From contig NZ_CP084628.1 in NCBI RefSeq assembly GCF_022878925.1, forward strand, positions 1,132,013-1,196,012: DNA of 64,000 nucleotides. Direction: 5' to 3'. Positions 52,894 through 62,073 of the stretch are shown here, piece after piece. Numbering within the stretch: the first letter of the stretch is position 1; every line of letters starts with the position of its first letter. This DNA is from Caballeronia sp. TF1N1. Lineage in GTDB: Bacteria > Pseudomonadota > Gammaproteobacteria > Burkholderiales > Burkholderiaceae. The translations under genes were made by a program, and so were the position numbers. The notes below the pieces were generated by a model, which saw nothing but the letters and a program-made list of their open reading frames with translations, did no database searches and was not told the origin of the DNA.

Positions 52894-53567
52894 AACTTCT
52901 GCTGATCGAAGACAACCGCCAGCTGGCGCACTGGCTGAGCAAGACGCTGACCGACGAGGGCTTCCTCGTCGAGCATGTGCCCGATGGCGAAACCGCCGGC
53001 GCGGCGCTCGCCGGCACGCGCTATGACGTCGTGCTGCTCGACCTCAACCTGCCCGGCATGTCGGGCAAGGCGGTCCTGCGGCGCATGCGCGACCAGGCCA
53101 ACGACACGCCCGTGCTGGTTCTGACGGCCACGGGCGATATCGGCGAAAAGGTGATTTGCCTGGCCGATGGCGCCGACGATTATGTCGTGAAGCCGTTCGA
53201 CGAACGCGAACTGATCGCGCGCATCAAGGCGCTTGCGCGGCGGCACGCGCCGGTGCGCTCGAACCGCTTGCGCTGCGGCACCTTGCTCTACGACATGGAC
53301 CGGCGGCAATTCTTCGTCGGCGATGACGCGCTGTCGCTCACGCCGCGCGAACACGCGGTACTCGAAGCGCTCATTCTGCAAACCGGGCGGACGGTCTCGA
53401 AGGCCGTGCTCGCCGAAGCCTTGAACGACCGCGACGCGCCACCGAGCGGCGACGCCATCGAGATCTACGTCTCGCGGGTCAGGAAGAAAATCGAAAAGAG
53501 CACGGCGGCGATCATTACGTTGCGCGGGCTCGGCTATCTGCTGGAACATGAAGAGCCGCAAGCATAG
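52890..53567 (+). CDS. tctD: OmpR-family response regulator (TctD-like)
   Basis: The 225-residue protein has a receiver domain with acidic pocket IEDN (6-9), phosphoacceptor D51 in LLDLNLPGMSG and K101 in VVKPFDE. An OmpR-type winged helix follows (about 125-220) with LTPREHAVLEALILQTGRTVS and the RVRKKIEKS recognition helix. The TctD-style VVLLDLNLPG and PVLVLTA stretches suggest control of carboxylate uptake. ATG 52890 overlaps the transporter stop; the kinase gene overlaps its last 20 bases. Expression of the three is likely coupled. Confidence 0.88.
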   Translation: MKLLLIEDNRQLAHWLSKTLTDEGFLVEHVPDGETAGAALAGTRYDVVLLDLNLPGMSGKAVLRRMRDQANDTPVLVLTATGDIGEKVICLADGADDYVVKPFDERELIARIKALARRHAPVRSNRLRCGTLLYDMDRRQFFVGDDALSLTPREHAVLEALILQTGRTVSKAVLAEALNDRDAPPSGDAIEIYVSRVRKKIEKSTAAIITLRGLGYLLEHEEPQA

Positions 53568-54951
53568 CCTGCGCGCGCGGCTCCTGATCTGGCTGATCGT
53601 TCCGACGACGATCTTCGGGATCGTCGCGGGATGGGCCACGCACTTGAACGCGCGGCGCACGGCCGACCTGCTGCAGGACGCGGCGTTGCTTGCCGCAGCA
53701 CGCGTGATGGCCGCCGATGTGCGCTGGAACGACAACGATCTGGTGGCTTCGGTATCGCCGAGCACGATTCAGATCGTCGGCACGCCCGAAGGCGATCAAG
53801 TGTTCTATCGCATCGAGATCGCGGGCGGCGCGGTGATCGCGGGAACATCCGACTTTCCGCGGACGCGTCTGAGCGCCTCTCCGCAGTGGTACGACGCGCA
53901 GGTGGCAGGCTCGCCCATTCGCGCCGTATCGCTTAAGCGCGCCATGTTCGACAATGGCAAGACCATCGAACTGGTCGTCTCCATAGGCCGCACGCTCGTT
54001 GCCCGCGACGCGCTGGTTGCATCGCTCTGGACGCCGCAGATTGCTTATATTCTCGGCAGCATCGCGGTTGCCATGATCCTGATCTGCACCGGGCTCGCAC
54101 TCGAGTTGCGACCACTCGAGAAGCTTGCGAGCGGCTTGGCCGTTCATCCGCTCAAGAGCAAGGAGCGAATCGACGCGACAGGTCTTCCGGTGGAACTGCA
54201 TCCACTCGTCACGGCGTTCAATGCATCGCTCGATGTCATCGAACGGCAAGCGGCGACGCAGCGCCGGTTCATCGCCGATGCCGCGCATCAGATACGCACG
54301 CCGCTTACGTTGCTCGGGTCGCAGCTTCAGTACGCGCGCCGCCAGCACGGTCTAGACGAAGTGAGGGAGACGCTCACTGCTATGCATCAAAGCAACCGCG
54401 CAATGGTGACGCTGATCAATCAGCTTCTCATGCTCGCCCAAGCCGAAGCCGCCGACTACACCGCTTACGAAGGCGAGGCGGTGGACTTACGCGCGGTCAT
54501 CACGCTGGCCGTCGAGAAGCTCGCGCTCGTGGCGCGGCGGCGCGATATCGAACTGGCTGTAGCGTTCGAAGGTGCGCTCGTCGTGACGGGAAGCGAGCCG
54601 CTCTTGTCGGCCGTGTTTTCCAATCTCATCGATAACGCCATACGCTACTCGCCGCGCGGCACGCGCGTCACGGTCGATGCCAAGGAAACGCACGTGAACG
54701 TGACCGTCAGCGTCGTGGATGAAGGGCCGGGCATTCCGGCGACGTTGCGCGAGCGCGTTTTCGAGCCGTTCTTCCGGGCATCGGCAGAAGAAGGCAGCGG
54801 ACTTGGACTCGCGATTGCCAAGGAGATCGTGCGGGTGCACGGCGGCGTGGTTGCGATCCACGACGCGCCGGGAGGCGTGGGAGCAATGGTGGAGGTGGTT
54901 CTGGCGCGCGAACAGGAGCCGAGGCGGCCGTCCGCGCGCACCCCCGTATAA
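53548..54951 (+). CDS. tctE: Sensor histidine kinase (TctE-like)
   Basis: The 467-residue membrane kinase has helix 1 at about 11-30, a periplasmic sensor domain of about 130 residues, helix 2 at about 161-184, and a short linker. The H-box is FIADAAHQIRTPLTLL with H247. ATP-binding boxes are NLIDNAIRYSPRGT (N), VDEGPGIP (G1) and GSGLGLAIAKEIVRVHGG (G2). The N-terminal half has the TctE_N-like pattern ADLLQDAALLAAARVMAADV. Its partner is the overlapping response regulator. Because the operon starts with a carboxylate-type transporter, I infer that it senses that carboxylate in the periplasm. Confidence 0.88.
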   Translation: MKSRKHSLRARLLIWLIVPTTIFGIVAGWATHLNARRTADLLQDAALLAAARVMAADVRWNDNDLVASVSPSTIQIVGTPEGDQVFYRIEIAGGAVIAGTSDFPRTRLSASPQWYDAQVAGSPIRAVSLKRAMFDNGKTIELVVSIGRTLVARDALVASLWTPQIAYILGSIAVAMILICTGLALELRPLEKLASGLAVHPLKSKERIDATGLPVELHPLVTAFNASLDVIERQAATQRRFIADAAHQIRTPLTLLGSQLQYARRQHGLDEVRETLTAMHQSNRAMVTLINQLLMLAQAEAADYTAYEGEAVDLRAVITLAVEKLALVARRRDIELAVAFEGALVVTGSEPLLSAVFSNLIDNAIRYSPRGTRVTVDAKETHVNVTVSVVDEGPGIPATLRERVFEPFFRASAEEGSGLGLAIAKEIVRVHGGVVAIHDAPGGVGAMVEVVLAREQEPRRPSARTPV

Positions 54952-55081
54952 TTCGGCATGAATCGCACAATCTGCCCTTTGGCTGCGCCGCTCTTTTCCA
55001 TGGCGTCGGTCCGTCAGTCTTCCGCTCGCGGAACGTTACGCATCTCGAACGCTCGCGCCACGAGCCCCATCCGAGGCTCGC

Positions 55082-55924
55082 ATGAAAACGCCTAAACGCC
55101 TCATACCGCTTCTCGAAGAAGGACTTATCGACGAGGTCATCAGCCAGCTCATGAGCGGCAAGGAAGCTACCGTCTACGTCGTGCGCTGCCAAGACGCGAC
55201 GCGTTGCGCCAAGGTCTACAAGGACGCGAAGCAGCGCAGCTTCCGGCAGGCATCGTCGTATCGGGATGGCCGCAAGGTCAAGAACAGCCGGCAAGCGCGC
55301 GCGATGGAAAAAGGCACGCGTTACGGCCGCGAAATGCAGGAAGCGTTGTGGCAGAACGCCGAGGTCGATGCGCTGTTTCGCCTGGCCAATGCGGGCGTGC
55401 GCGTGCCTCAACCCTTCATCTGCACCGACGGCGTGTTGCTGATGGAACTCGTCGTCGATGAATCGGGAAACGTGGCGCCGCGCCTCAACGACGTTCACCT
55501 GACCGAAGCACGCGCGCTGGAACTGCACGCAATGCTGCTCAAGCAAGTCGTGCGCATGCTGTGCGCGGGCGTGATTCACGGCGACTTGTCGGAATACAAC
55601 ATTTTGCTGGCGGCCGAAGGTCCGGTGATCATCGACTTGCCTCAGGCCGTCGATGCGGCGGGCAACAACGAAGCCGCGCCCATGCTCAAGCGCGACGTCG
55701 ACAACCTCGCGAGTTACTTCGGTCAGTTCGCGCCAAAACTTCTGCGCACCGACTACGGAACGGAGATATGGTCGCTGTTCGAAGCGGGCGGCCTGCATGT
55801 CGATGTCGCATTGACCGGTCACGTCGAAGCGCCCACTGGCCCTGTCGATCTCGATAGCGTGTTGCAAGAGATCGAAGACACTCGCCTGGAAGAAGACGCG
55901 CGCGTGCGGCGAGAGCTGGACTGA
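55082..55924 (+). CDS. RIO-family serine/threonine protein kinase
   Basis: The 280-residue cytoplasmic kinase has the compact RIO fold: P-loop SGKEATVY (25-32), catalytic Lys at K44 (CAKVYKD), hinge MELVVDESG, catalytic loop HGDLSEYNIL with D168 and the metal-binding D185 in IIDLPQAV. RIO-type kinases occur in many proteobacteria; from memory, the Pseudomonas relative PA4780 autophosphorylates and is a stress-related kinase. Between the P-loop and helix C there is the typical flexible segment with SFRQASSYRDGRK. A TATAAT hexamer (54947-54952) 130 bases upstream may be its -10. No substrate is evident from the neighbours. Confidence 0.87.
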   Translation: MKTPKRLIPLLEEGLIDEVISQLMSGKEATVYVVRCQDATRCAKVYKDAKQRSFRQASSYRDGRKVKNSRQARAMEKGTRYGREMQEALWQNAEVDALFRLANAGVRVPQPFICTDGVLLMELVVDESGNVAPRLNDVHLTEARALELHAMLLKQVVRMLCAGVIHGDLSEYNILLAAEGPVIIDLPQAVDAAGNNEAAPMLKRDVDNLASYFGQFAPKLLRTDYGTEIWSLFEAGGLHVDVALTGHVEAPTGPVDLDSVLQEIEDTRLEEDARVRRELD

Positions 55925-55959
55925 GCGCAGATCGGGTTCGGCTATCGCTCAACGCTTAC

Positions 55960-55987
55960 CGCTTACCGCTTGACGCTGAGGTAAGCG
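55960..55987. repeat. Inverted repeat at the convergent RIO kinase/deacetylase 3' ends
   Basis: CGCTTACC (55960-55967, with a second copy at 55953-55960) pairs with GGTAAGCG (55980-55987). It overlaps the last codons of the deacetylase gene. Its role may be transcript 3'-end folding; there is no U-tract. Confidence 0.4.
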
Positions 55988-56805
55988 CGGCTCACCAACG
56001 GCCGGCTATGCACCCACATACGCGAACGAAGCCACGATGCCGGGCGATCTCTCACCTCGAGACGTCGGATCGATCCACGCGCTTCGTTCGATGCCTCTTG
56101 TCCGCGCGAATTGGTCCCGGGATGACAGGTATAAAAGTGGCTAAAGCCCGCGTCCAGTGCGACTTCGCGATAGTCCTCGTCATAATAGCCTTGCGGCCAG
56201 CATAGATGGTCCGATACCTGGCCCAGCCGCGCGTTCAAGGTCGCGCGCGAAGTCTTCAAATCTTCACTGAGGCGCTGCCGCTTCTCATCGGCCGATGCGG
56301 TCTTCTGGTCCCAACGAACATGCGTATGCGTATGGCTATGAAATTCGAACGTGCCGGCATGGCGCATCGCATCGATTTCTGACCAGCGCAGGATCGTGTC
56401 GTCGGCGCGTCCTTCTTCAATAGCGCGTTCGCCCGCGTGATGGTCGAGCAGTGCGGGCAACGCATGGGCTGGCGCGTTGGCTGCATTGGGCCGCACGTTG
56501 CCATCGCCCGGCCAGCTGCTGACGAGAAAGCACAGTGCGGTAAAGCCATGACGCTGCAGCACCGGATGTGCATGGACCCAGTTATCCAGATAGCCATCGT
56601 CGAAGGTAATGACGAACGAGCGCTCGGGCATCTCTTCGCCGCGTAGAAACGCAGCGAGTTGCACGGCGCCGATCGTGCGATACCCCGCGCTCGCGAGATA
56701 CGCCATTTGCTCCGCAAAATGCTCGGGCTTGACGGTGATCATGCCCGGCGACGGACTGACGTGGTGATACATCAACACGGGAATGGCGCGCGCTTGTTGT
56801 TTCAT
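55963..56805 (-). CDS. Polysaccharide deacetylase (NodB homology domain, CE4)
   Basis: The 280-residue protein has the CE4 fold: PVLMYHHVSPSPGMITV near the start, motif 1 ITFDDGYLDNW with the catalytic Asp and metal Asp (about 66-71), and motif 2 FHSHTHTHV with the metal His (about 155-163). A long insertion (WPGDGNVRP to about 130) separates them. No signal peptide is seen, so a cytoplasmic or lipid-linked substrate is more likely, as in glycolipid or aminosugar-polymer synthesis. It overlaps the glycosyltransferase gene by 4 bases, so the two enzymes probably modify the same glycan. Confidence 0.85.
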   Translation of the reverse strand: MKQQARAIPVLMYHHVSPSPGMITVKPEHFAEQMAYLASAGYRTIGAVQLAAFLRGEEMPERSFVITFDDGYLDNWVHAHPVLQRHGFTALCFLVSSWPGDGNVRPNAANAPAHALPALLDHHAGERAIEEGRADDTILRWSEIDAMRHAGTFEFHSHTHTHVRWDQKTASADEKRQRLSEDLKTSRATLNARLGQVSDHLCWPQGYYDEDYREVALDAGFSHFYTCHPGTNSRGQEASNEARGSIRRLEVRDRPASWLRSRMWVHSRPLVSRAYLSVKR

Positions 56806-57884
56806 CGGCGAGATTCCCTCTCTTTCAATGCGCGCCGGTAGAAGAGCGCGGTTTCGTATGCCATGTTTGCAATGGTGAAGCCGCGCTCGGTGATACGCAT
56901 GCCATTGGTGCGCAGACGTTCACGCAAGCCGGGTTCGTCGATCATGCGAGCGATAGCCGCGCGCAATGCCGGCGGATTTCGCGGCGGTACCAGCAGACCA
57001 TTTACATCGTCTTCGATCAATTCGGGCACGCCGTCCACACTCGTGCCGATGACGGGCAGGCCCGCGGCCATCGCTTCGATGAACGCTTGGCCGAGCGCTT
57101 CCTGATGCGTCGGCAGCACGAAGAAATCACTGCCTCGCAAAATGTTGGGGACGTCGGTACGAAAACCGAGCAGATGGATGCGACTCACAAGACCCAGACG
57201 CGTCACGATGCCTTCTATGCGTTCGAAAGCGGGACCGTCCCCGGCCATCACGATATGCAGGTGTGGATGCGTGTCGAATAAAGGCCGTACCGCGTCGATC
57301 AGATCTTCGTGTCCCTTCTCGTCGCGCATGATCGCCACCATGCATGCGATGGTCGCATCCGGCCCGAGTTGGAGTTCGTCTCGCAGCGACGAATGCGTGG
57401 CGCGCTCGGTCGCGATGCCGTCGTGGATAGTCTCCACGCGCTTCTCGGAGACCCCAGCCGAGATCAGATAGCGGCGCACGAAATGACTGACCGCGATGAC
57501 GCGATGAGGAATCCACGTATAAGTTGCGAGGGAACTGATAGGCAATGCGAGATGCCGCGTACGCACGACGAGAGGCGTTCCCGCCAATCGGGCGGCCGTG
57601 CCGGCAACCAGACTGTCGTGACCGCTGTGCGTGTTGAGCACATCGTAGGCACGGCGTTGCAACAGCGCCTTGATTCTCATCATGGAGCGCACGTCGCCGC
57701 CGCTTCGCATGCGCGCGTGGTGCACGGCGAAGCCAAGCTCGGTTGAACGAATGCCGAGACGTGCATCGCTCGGACACAGCAGTTCCACGCTATGGCCGCA
57801 CTCACGCAGCGCGACCATCTCCTTGAGCGTACGGATTTCCTGACCGCCCCATCCCTTCGAGGACTCGCTATGTAGGATCTTCAA
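56802..57884 (-). CDS. Glycosyltransferase family 4 (GT-B fold)
   Basis: The 360-residue enzyme starts LKILHSESSKGWGGQEIRTL, the acceptor-side opening of many GT4 enzymes, and has TWIPHRVIAVSHFVRR, CMVAIMRDEKGHEDLI and the nucleotide-sugar motif FVLPTHQEALGQAFIEAMAAGLPVIG with the E-x7-E pair. I choose a TTG start at 57884 because GGAG lies 9 bases upstream and the family N-terminus begins there; an ATG 28 codons earlier (57968) has no ribosome site and gives an unusual leader. It would transfer a sugar from a nucleotide donor to a lipid or growing glycan. Confidence 0.8.
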   Translation of the reverse strand: MKILHSESSKGWGGQEIRTLKEMVALRECGHSVELLCPSDARLGIRSTELGFAVHHARMRSGGDVRSMMRIKALLQRRAYDVLNTHSGHDSLVAGTAARLAGTPLVVRTRHLALPISSLATYTWIPHRVIAVSHFVRRYLISAGVSEKRVETIHDGIATERATHSSLRDELQLGPDATIACMVAIMRDEKGHEDLIDAVRPLFDTHPHLHIVMAGDGPAFERIEGIVTRLGLVSRIHLLGFRTDVPNILRGSDFFVLPTHQEALGQAFIEAMAAGLPVIGTSVDGVPELIEDDVNGLLVPPRNPPALRAAIARMIDEPGLRERLRTNGMRITERGFTIANMAYETALFYRRALKERESRR

Positions 57885-58604
57885 CGCACTAATCTCCAAG
57901 GCCTTTGCGTCATTAAAAAAACGCTTAGGAAATTTTTGGTAATAATTCGATTGGCTTTCTGCCTTCATGTCTTTAGTAAAGGAAATGAAGGGGAGAAAAG
58001 AAAAAGTCTTTGAGGATTTTCTAGCCGAGGGATGAGACAGGCCGCTTCAAACGAAGCAGGTCTGGATCCTCTGCAGAGAATTCGGCTCGATGTCCATCAC
58101 GGCAAGCGAAGAGGTCGCTACCATGCGGATGCCTGGCATCGATAGCTAACGGGGATGTCTTACTTGCGGTTGACCAACAGCATGCAAATTTTTTGCTATA
58201 GCGGAAATAGCTTAACGTGCTTCTAAAGAGGTCGTTAGTTCTTTTAGGTGACTATAGGTCGACATTCGCCGTTGAGACGGTGGCAAACGTATGCGAGTAG
58301 CTTTTGGCTAAGAAAGTCGTGATGCCGAAGCTCAAGGGCTTAGTTCCTTGCAATTTTTCTCTACCTAAGCGTGAGAGTCTCATTCGCTTGCAATGGACAA
58401 TGCCGCAAAGAACGATGCGTCGTTAAGCAAAAGCTAAAAAGATGCGTCCATCAGTTAATGACAAACGACTTCAATTGGTTTCGGCTTTGACAGCGGCGCA
58501 ATCGTTTGCTCATCGACAGGGCGCTTATCGCTTATGCGCTCGGAACACGTCGATGCCGATCAGCCGGACGGGCCGTCCTCTGCCCGTCGCGTCATTGAAG
58601 GCGG
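57885..58604. other. Intergenic region, AT-richer, without a supported gene
   Basis: These 720 bases have lower GC than the flanks and no coding signal on either strand. Short open frames near 58442-58794 are antisense to each other and lack family patterns. No terminator or repeat stands out. The promoter of the glycosyltransferase operon must lie at the left end. Confidence 0.45.
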
Positions 58605-59333
58605 TCAGTGCGGAATATTCTCGACTCCGCTTGCGCTTAGATCGCTCGGGAAGCAGTGAGGCTGTTCGAATCCCATCGGCGAGGCTCCGGTCGAGTATTT
58701 GATATTGTCCGTGTTGTTCGGTCCTTCGCCAGCAGGCACGGAGCCAAGTCCTGCAAGCTTGCGCATGCGATAGGCAATCGCATGGTCCGCGCACGAACTG
58801 TCACCGCTCACGCCAAGGCCGCCAATTACTTTTCCACCGGCGTAGAGCGCCACGCCGCCGCCGAAAGTGATCACGCCGCCTACGCTATGGTTGATCCCGC
58901 TGCCTTGTTCCAGGAAGCGCGCGTCGAAGGGATTGGAATTGTTCAACCCATAAAGCGATCCGCCCGGCTGCGTGGCGGCATAGAGATTTGCGGTGGAAAG
59001 CGCAAGCGCATCGTTGCTAAAACCGTTTGCGGTGTACGCCTTGGCTATTGCTATGGCGCGACTGCCAGGCCATGCATCGCCGGTCTTGGTGACCGAACAT
59101 AGATGACCCTCGCGGTCGACGATGGCGGCCCACATCCGGTTGGGCTTGAAAATTCCGCCGTTCGAGTCGGATAGATTGACGACGGTGTAAAGCTGTCGTT
59201 CGACGAGAGAAATCGTTCCTTGTGGAAGCGTGCACCGGCCGGTAGGGACATCGTCGTAATCGTGTGCGTAGATAAATGAGGAAGCCGAAATAAGCACACC
59301 CACGGCCAAGCACTTCGCGACTTTTTCAAGCAT
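58605..59333 (-). CDS. GlcG/HbpS family haem-binding-type periplasmic protein
   Basis: The 242-residue precursor has a signal peptide cleaved near IYAHD (about 24). The mature protein contains the HbpS/GlcG domain: an AAIVDREGHLCSVTKTGDAWPGS segment, AIAIAKAYTANGFS, and the glycine-rich GGVITFGGGVALYAGGKVIGGLGVSG followed by SCADHAIAYRMRKL. HbpS from Streptomyces binds haem and senses redox stress. Here it is divergent from a PQQ dehydrogenase operon, and such proteins are often encoded next to quinoprotein dehydrogenases. A role in sensing or protecting that redox system is an inference. Confidence 0.83.
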   Translation of the reverse strand: MLEKVAKCLAVGVLISASSFIYAHDYDDVPTGRCTLPQGTISLVERQLYTVVNLSDSNGGIFKPNRMWAAIVDREGHLCSVTKTGDAWPGSRAIAIAKAYTANGFSNDALALSTANLYAATQPGGSLYGLNNSNPFDARFLEQGSGINHSVGGVITFGGGVALYAGGKVIGGLGVSGDSSCADHAIAYRMRKLAGLGSVPAGEGPNNTDNIKYSTGASPMGFEQPHCFPSDLSASGVENIPH

Positions 59334-59720
59334 GGCGATTCTCCCGACAAGAGACGTTTAAGGAAGGAACAAGAAGGGGGTTATGAATTTTTATTTTGGT
59401 AAACCGTAGTAGGCCGAATGGAATAGAACGAGCGTTTAATCGCTAAGGAATATGGTCTTTCGAACATTCAAGAATGCGCCATTAATTTATGTGTAATGGA
59501 TTCGTATGTGTGAGCTTGGGCCGTGTCGGGAAGGGTATGTAGGCGACGGAAGTGTCGGCTGAAGAATGAATCGCTTGGCACGAGCCGCGCGGCTTGTATC
59601 AATACGCTCTGGAAGTGCCTCGTTAAATTGCCTATGCTTTTTCTCGGATTCCGCGCGTTTCGCGACGCGCATCTCGAATCCAGCCCACAGGCGCAGAAGA
59701 AAACGAATAAGGAGACCGTC
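59334..59720. other. Divergent promoter region of the GlcG and PQQ dehydrogenase genes
   Basis: The 387 bases hold the two divergent promoters and are AT-rich near 59380-59480. I find no clear sigma70 pair or palindrome. The AAGGAG ribosome site of the dehydrogenase lies at 59709-59714. Confidence 0.4.
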
Positions 59721-61460
59721 ATGGCAGGCTATCCCCGTGCTTTGCTTGGTTCAGTCGCGGCTCTTGTCGGCGCTTTCGGAATGATTACAGCGCCTGCGGC
59801 TTACTCCGCCGACGAAATCCAGAACGCCAACACGACGGCCACAGCGCCGGTTCCCACGTCATTGCGGCCTATATCGCAGGCGCAACTCGATGCCGCCGCG
59901 AACGACAGCGCCTCATGGCTGCATTCGAACGGATCGTATGCCGAGACGCGTTATGCGCCGGCAGCGCAGATCAATCGTTCAAACGTAGCCAAGCTGAAGC
60001 CGGCATTCATCTTCCAGACGGCGGTGATGGAGTCGATGGAAACCGCGCCGATCGTATCCAACGGCGTCATGTTTCTCACGACCTCCTACAACCACGTCTA
60101 TGCAATCGACGCGGTCACCGGCAAGGAGTTCTGGCATTACAAGCACAAGATGGGACCGGTTACGACCTTTTGCTGCGGACCGAATAATCGCGGCGTCGCC
60201 ATATCCGGCGACCGCCTGTATATGGGCACGCTCGACGCCAAGCTCGTTGCGCTCGATGCAAAGACCGGCAGCGTCGTGTGGACCTCGCAGATCGCGGACC
60301 CGGAGGACGGCTATTCGGAAACGATGGCGCCGGTCGTCGTCGATGGCAAGGTGTTGATCGGCACGAACGGCGGCGAGTACGGCATACGTGGTTTCGTCAA
60401 GGCATTCGACGCGAACTCAGGTCAATTGCTCTGGACCTTCTACACCATTCCCGACTCCGGCAGCGAAGGCGTGTGGGCCGAGAACGACGCCGTGGGCCGC
60501 AACATGAAGCGCGATATCGAGGCGGAGAAAAAGACGCTCGCGGAAAAAGGCCACGACTTCGAGAAGACGCTTGGCGGCGGTGTGTGGATGGCGCCTGCGG
60601 TCGATCGCGCGACACGTACGGTGTATTTCGTAGTGGGCAATCCCTCGCCGGACCTTCATGGCGCCATTCGTCCTGGCGACAATCTCTACACCGATTCGCT
60701 CGTCGCCATCGATCTCGATACCGGCAAGTACAAATGGCACTACCAATACATCGCGCACGATGTGTGGGATCTGGATGCAGTGAGCCCACCAATCCTCATC
60801 GACGTAAAGGACAAGAGCGGACAGATGGTTCCAGCCATCATTCATGGCGGCAAGACCGGATTCGTCTATGTGCATGATCGCCGCGACGGTCACATCATCC
60901 GCATTTCCGAAGCGATGATTCCTCAAGAAGGCGTCTGGACCTTGCCGACAGCGACCGGCGCGCGCATGCTGCCGGGCGCGAACGGTGGCGTCGAATGGTC
61001 GCCCATGGCATTCAATCCGAAGACGCGCATGGCGTATGCGGCAAACTTGCATCAACCGATGACGTATCAGGTTGAAGACGCCGCTTATCCCGGCGGAAAA
61101 CTATGGCTCGGCGGCGCATTCAAGACCATTCCAGCCGAGCAACAGTGGGGCAAGCTGGTTGCGGTGAATGTCGATACCGGCAAGATCGCATGGGGTTACA
61201 AGACGGACCAGCCCTTGATTGGCGGCGTGCTCGCGACTGCGGGAGGACTTGTCTTCAACGGTGAGGGTAATGGCCTCTTTCGCGCCTTCGATGCGAGTAC
61301 CGGCCGCAAGTTGTGGGAGTTCCAATGCGGTGCGGGCGTGAACGCACCGGCCGTGTCGTACATGGTGAACGGCAAGCAATACGTCGCGGTCGCGGCGGGC
61401 GGCAACACGCAACTGGACTTCAAGCGTGGCAATAGCCTTCTCGTGTTTGCGCTGCCTTGA
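59721..61460 (+). CDS. Periplasmic PQQ-dependent alcohol dehydrogenase, lanthanide-type ligand set
   Basis: The 579-residue precursor has a signal peptide (about 1-29, AAYSAD) and an eight-bladed quinoprotein propeller. Diagnostic features are the vicinal disulfide C151-C152 in [10 protein letters not shown], metal ligands E219 (GGEYG), N307 (GNPSP) and D350 (HDVWDLD), and tryptophan-docking repeats such as [10 protein letters not shown]352, two residues after the catalytic Asp, corresponds to the extra Asp of lanthanide XoxF/PedH enzymes, where calcium enzymes have Ala or Ser. The N-to-Asp spacing (43 residues) also equals that of XoxF. It would oxidise an alcohol in the periplasm and pass electrons to the following cytochrome c. 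The start has an AAGGAG site. Confidence 0.87.
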   Translation: MAGYPRALLGSVAALVGAFGMITAPAAYSADEIQNANTTATAPVPTSLRPISQAQLDAAANDSASWLHSNGSYAETRYAPAAQINRSNVAKLKPAFIFQTAVMESMETAPIVSNGVMFLTTSYNHVYAIDAVTGKEFWHYKHKMGPVTTFCCGPNNRGVAISGDRLYMGTLDAKLVALDAKTGSVVWTSQIADPEDGYSETMAPVVVDGKVLIGTNGGEYGIRGFVKAFDANSGQLLWTFYTIPDSGSEGVWAENDAVGRNMKRDIEAEKKTLAEKGHDFEKTLGGGVWMAPAVDRATRTVYFVVGNPSPDLHGAIRPGDNLYTDSLVAIDLDTGKYKWHYQYIAHDVWDLDAVSPPILIDVKDKSGQMVPAIIHGGKTGFVYVHDRRDGHIIRISEAMIPQEGVWTLPTATGARMLPGANGGVEWSPMAFNPKTRMAYAANLHQPMTYQVEDAAYPGGKLWLGGAFKTIPAEQQWGKLVAVNVDTGKIAWGYKTDQPLIGGVLATAGGLVFNGEGNGLFRAFDASTGRKLWEFQCGAGVNAPAVSYMVNGKQYVAVAAGGNTQLDFKRGNSLLVFALP

Positions 61461-61467
61461 GGTGACG

Positions 61468-62073
61468 ATGCGTCCATCGAAACGCAAGAGAGACGAACGC
61501 ATTCGTGTAGCGAGAATGGTCGCTTGCCTATTGTTTTTAGTGCCAGCGTTCGCGCGCGCCGATGCGCAGGCCGGCGCCGCAAAAGCCGTCGTATGCGTTG
61601 CATGCCACGGGCAGAACGGCAATTCGACGAGCGGCGATTATCCATCGCTCGCGGGTCAGACATCGCGCTATCTGTTCCTTGAGTTACGCGATTTCAAGGC
61701 AGGCCGTCGAAGCGATCCACGCATGTCGCCGATGGCCGCCAATCTGTCGTCGGAAGACATGCACGATCTCGCCGATTACTTCGCGGCGCAGACACTCGTG
61801 TCGACCGATTTCAAGGCCGACCCGGTCAAGGTGGAGGCGGGCAAAAAGAAGTCCGATGAAGTGCTCTGCACGATGTGCCATCTCGGCGGCATGAAAGGGC
61901 AGAACGAAATACCGCGGGTCGCGGGTCAGCAGTATCCGTATATCGTGAAGCAACTGCAGGACTTCCGCGCGAAGAAGCGCACGAACGATGCGGGCAACAT
62001 GACGAGCGTGACGAAGAACCTGACCGACGCGGACATCGAGAATCTTGCGAACTACGTCGCTAATCTGCAATGA
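61468..62073 (+). CDS. Dihaem cytochrome c (c4-like), electron acceptor of the dehydrogenase
   Basis: The 201-residue precursor has a signal peptide (hydrophobic MVACLLFLVPAFARADA, about 17-33) and two c-type haem sites: CVACH (43-47) and CTMCH (134-138). Candidate methionine ligands lie in MSPMAANL (about 86-93) and NMTSVTKNL (about 177-185). The two halves are similar, as in cytochrome c4. It would take electrons from the PQQ enzyme and give them to an oxidase. I chose ATG 61468 (GAGGTGACG upstream); an ATG at 61516 is an alternative. It overlaps the ankyrin gene by 4 bases. Confidence 0.87.
   Translation: MRPSKRKRDERIRVARMVACLLFLVPAFARADAQAGAAKAVVCVACHGQNGNSTSGDYPSLAGQTSRYLFLELRDFKAGRRSDPRMSPMAANLSSEDMHDLADYFAAQTLVSTDFKADPVKVEAGKKKSDEVLCTMCHLGGMKGQNEIPRVAGQQYPYIVKQLQDFRAKKRTNDAGNMTSVTKNLTDADIENLANYVANLQ

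Noticed and set aside
54947..54952. TATAAT as a full promoter for the RIO kinase gene
   Set aside because: The hexamer is perfect but I find no -35 at 16-18 bases, so I mention it only in the gene entry.
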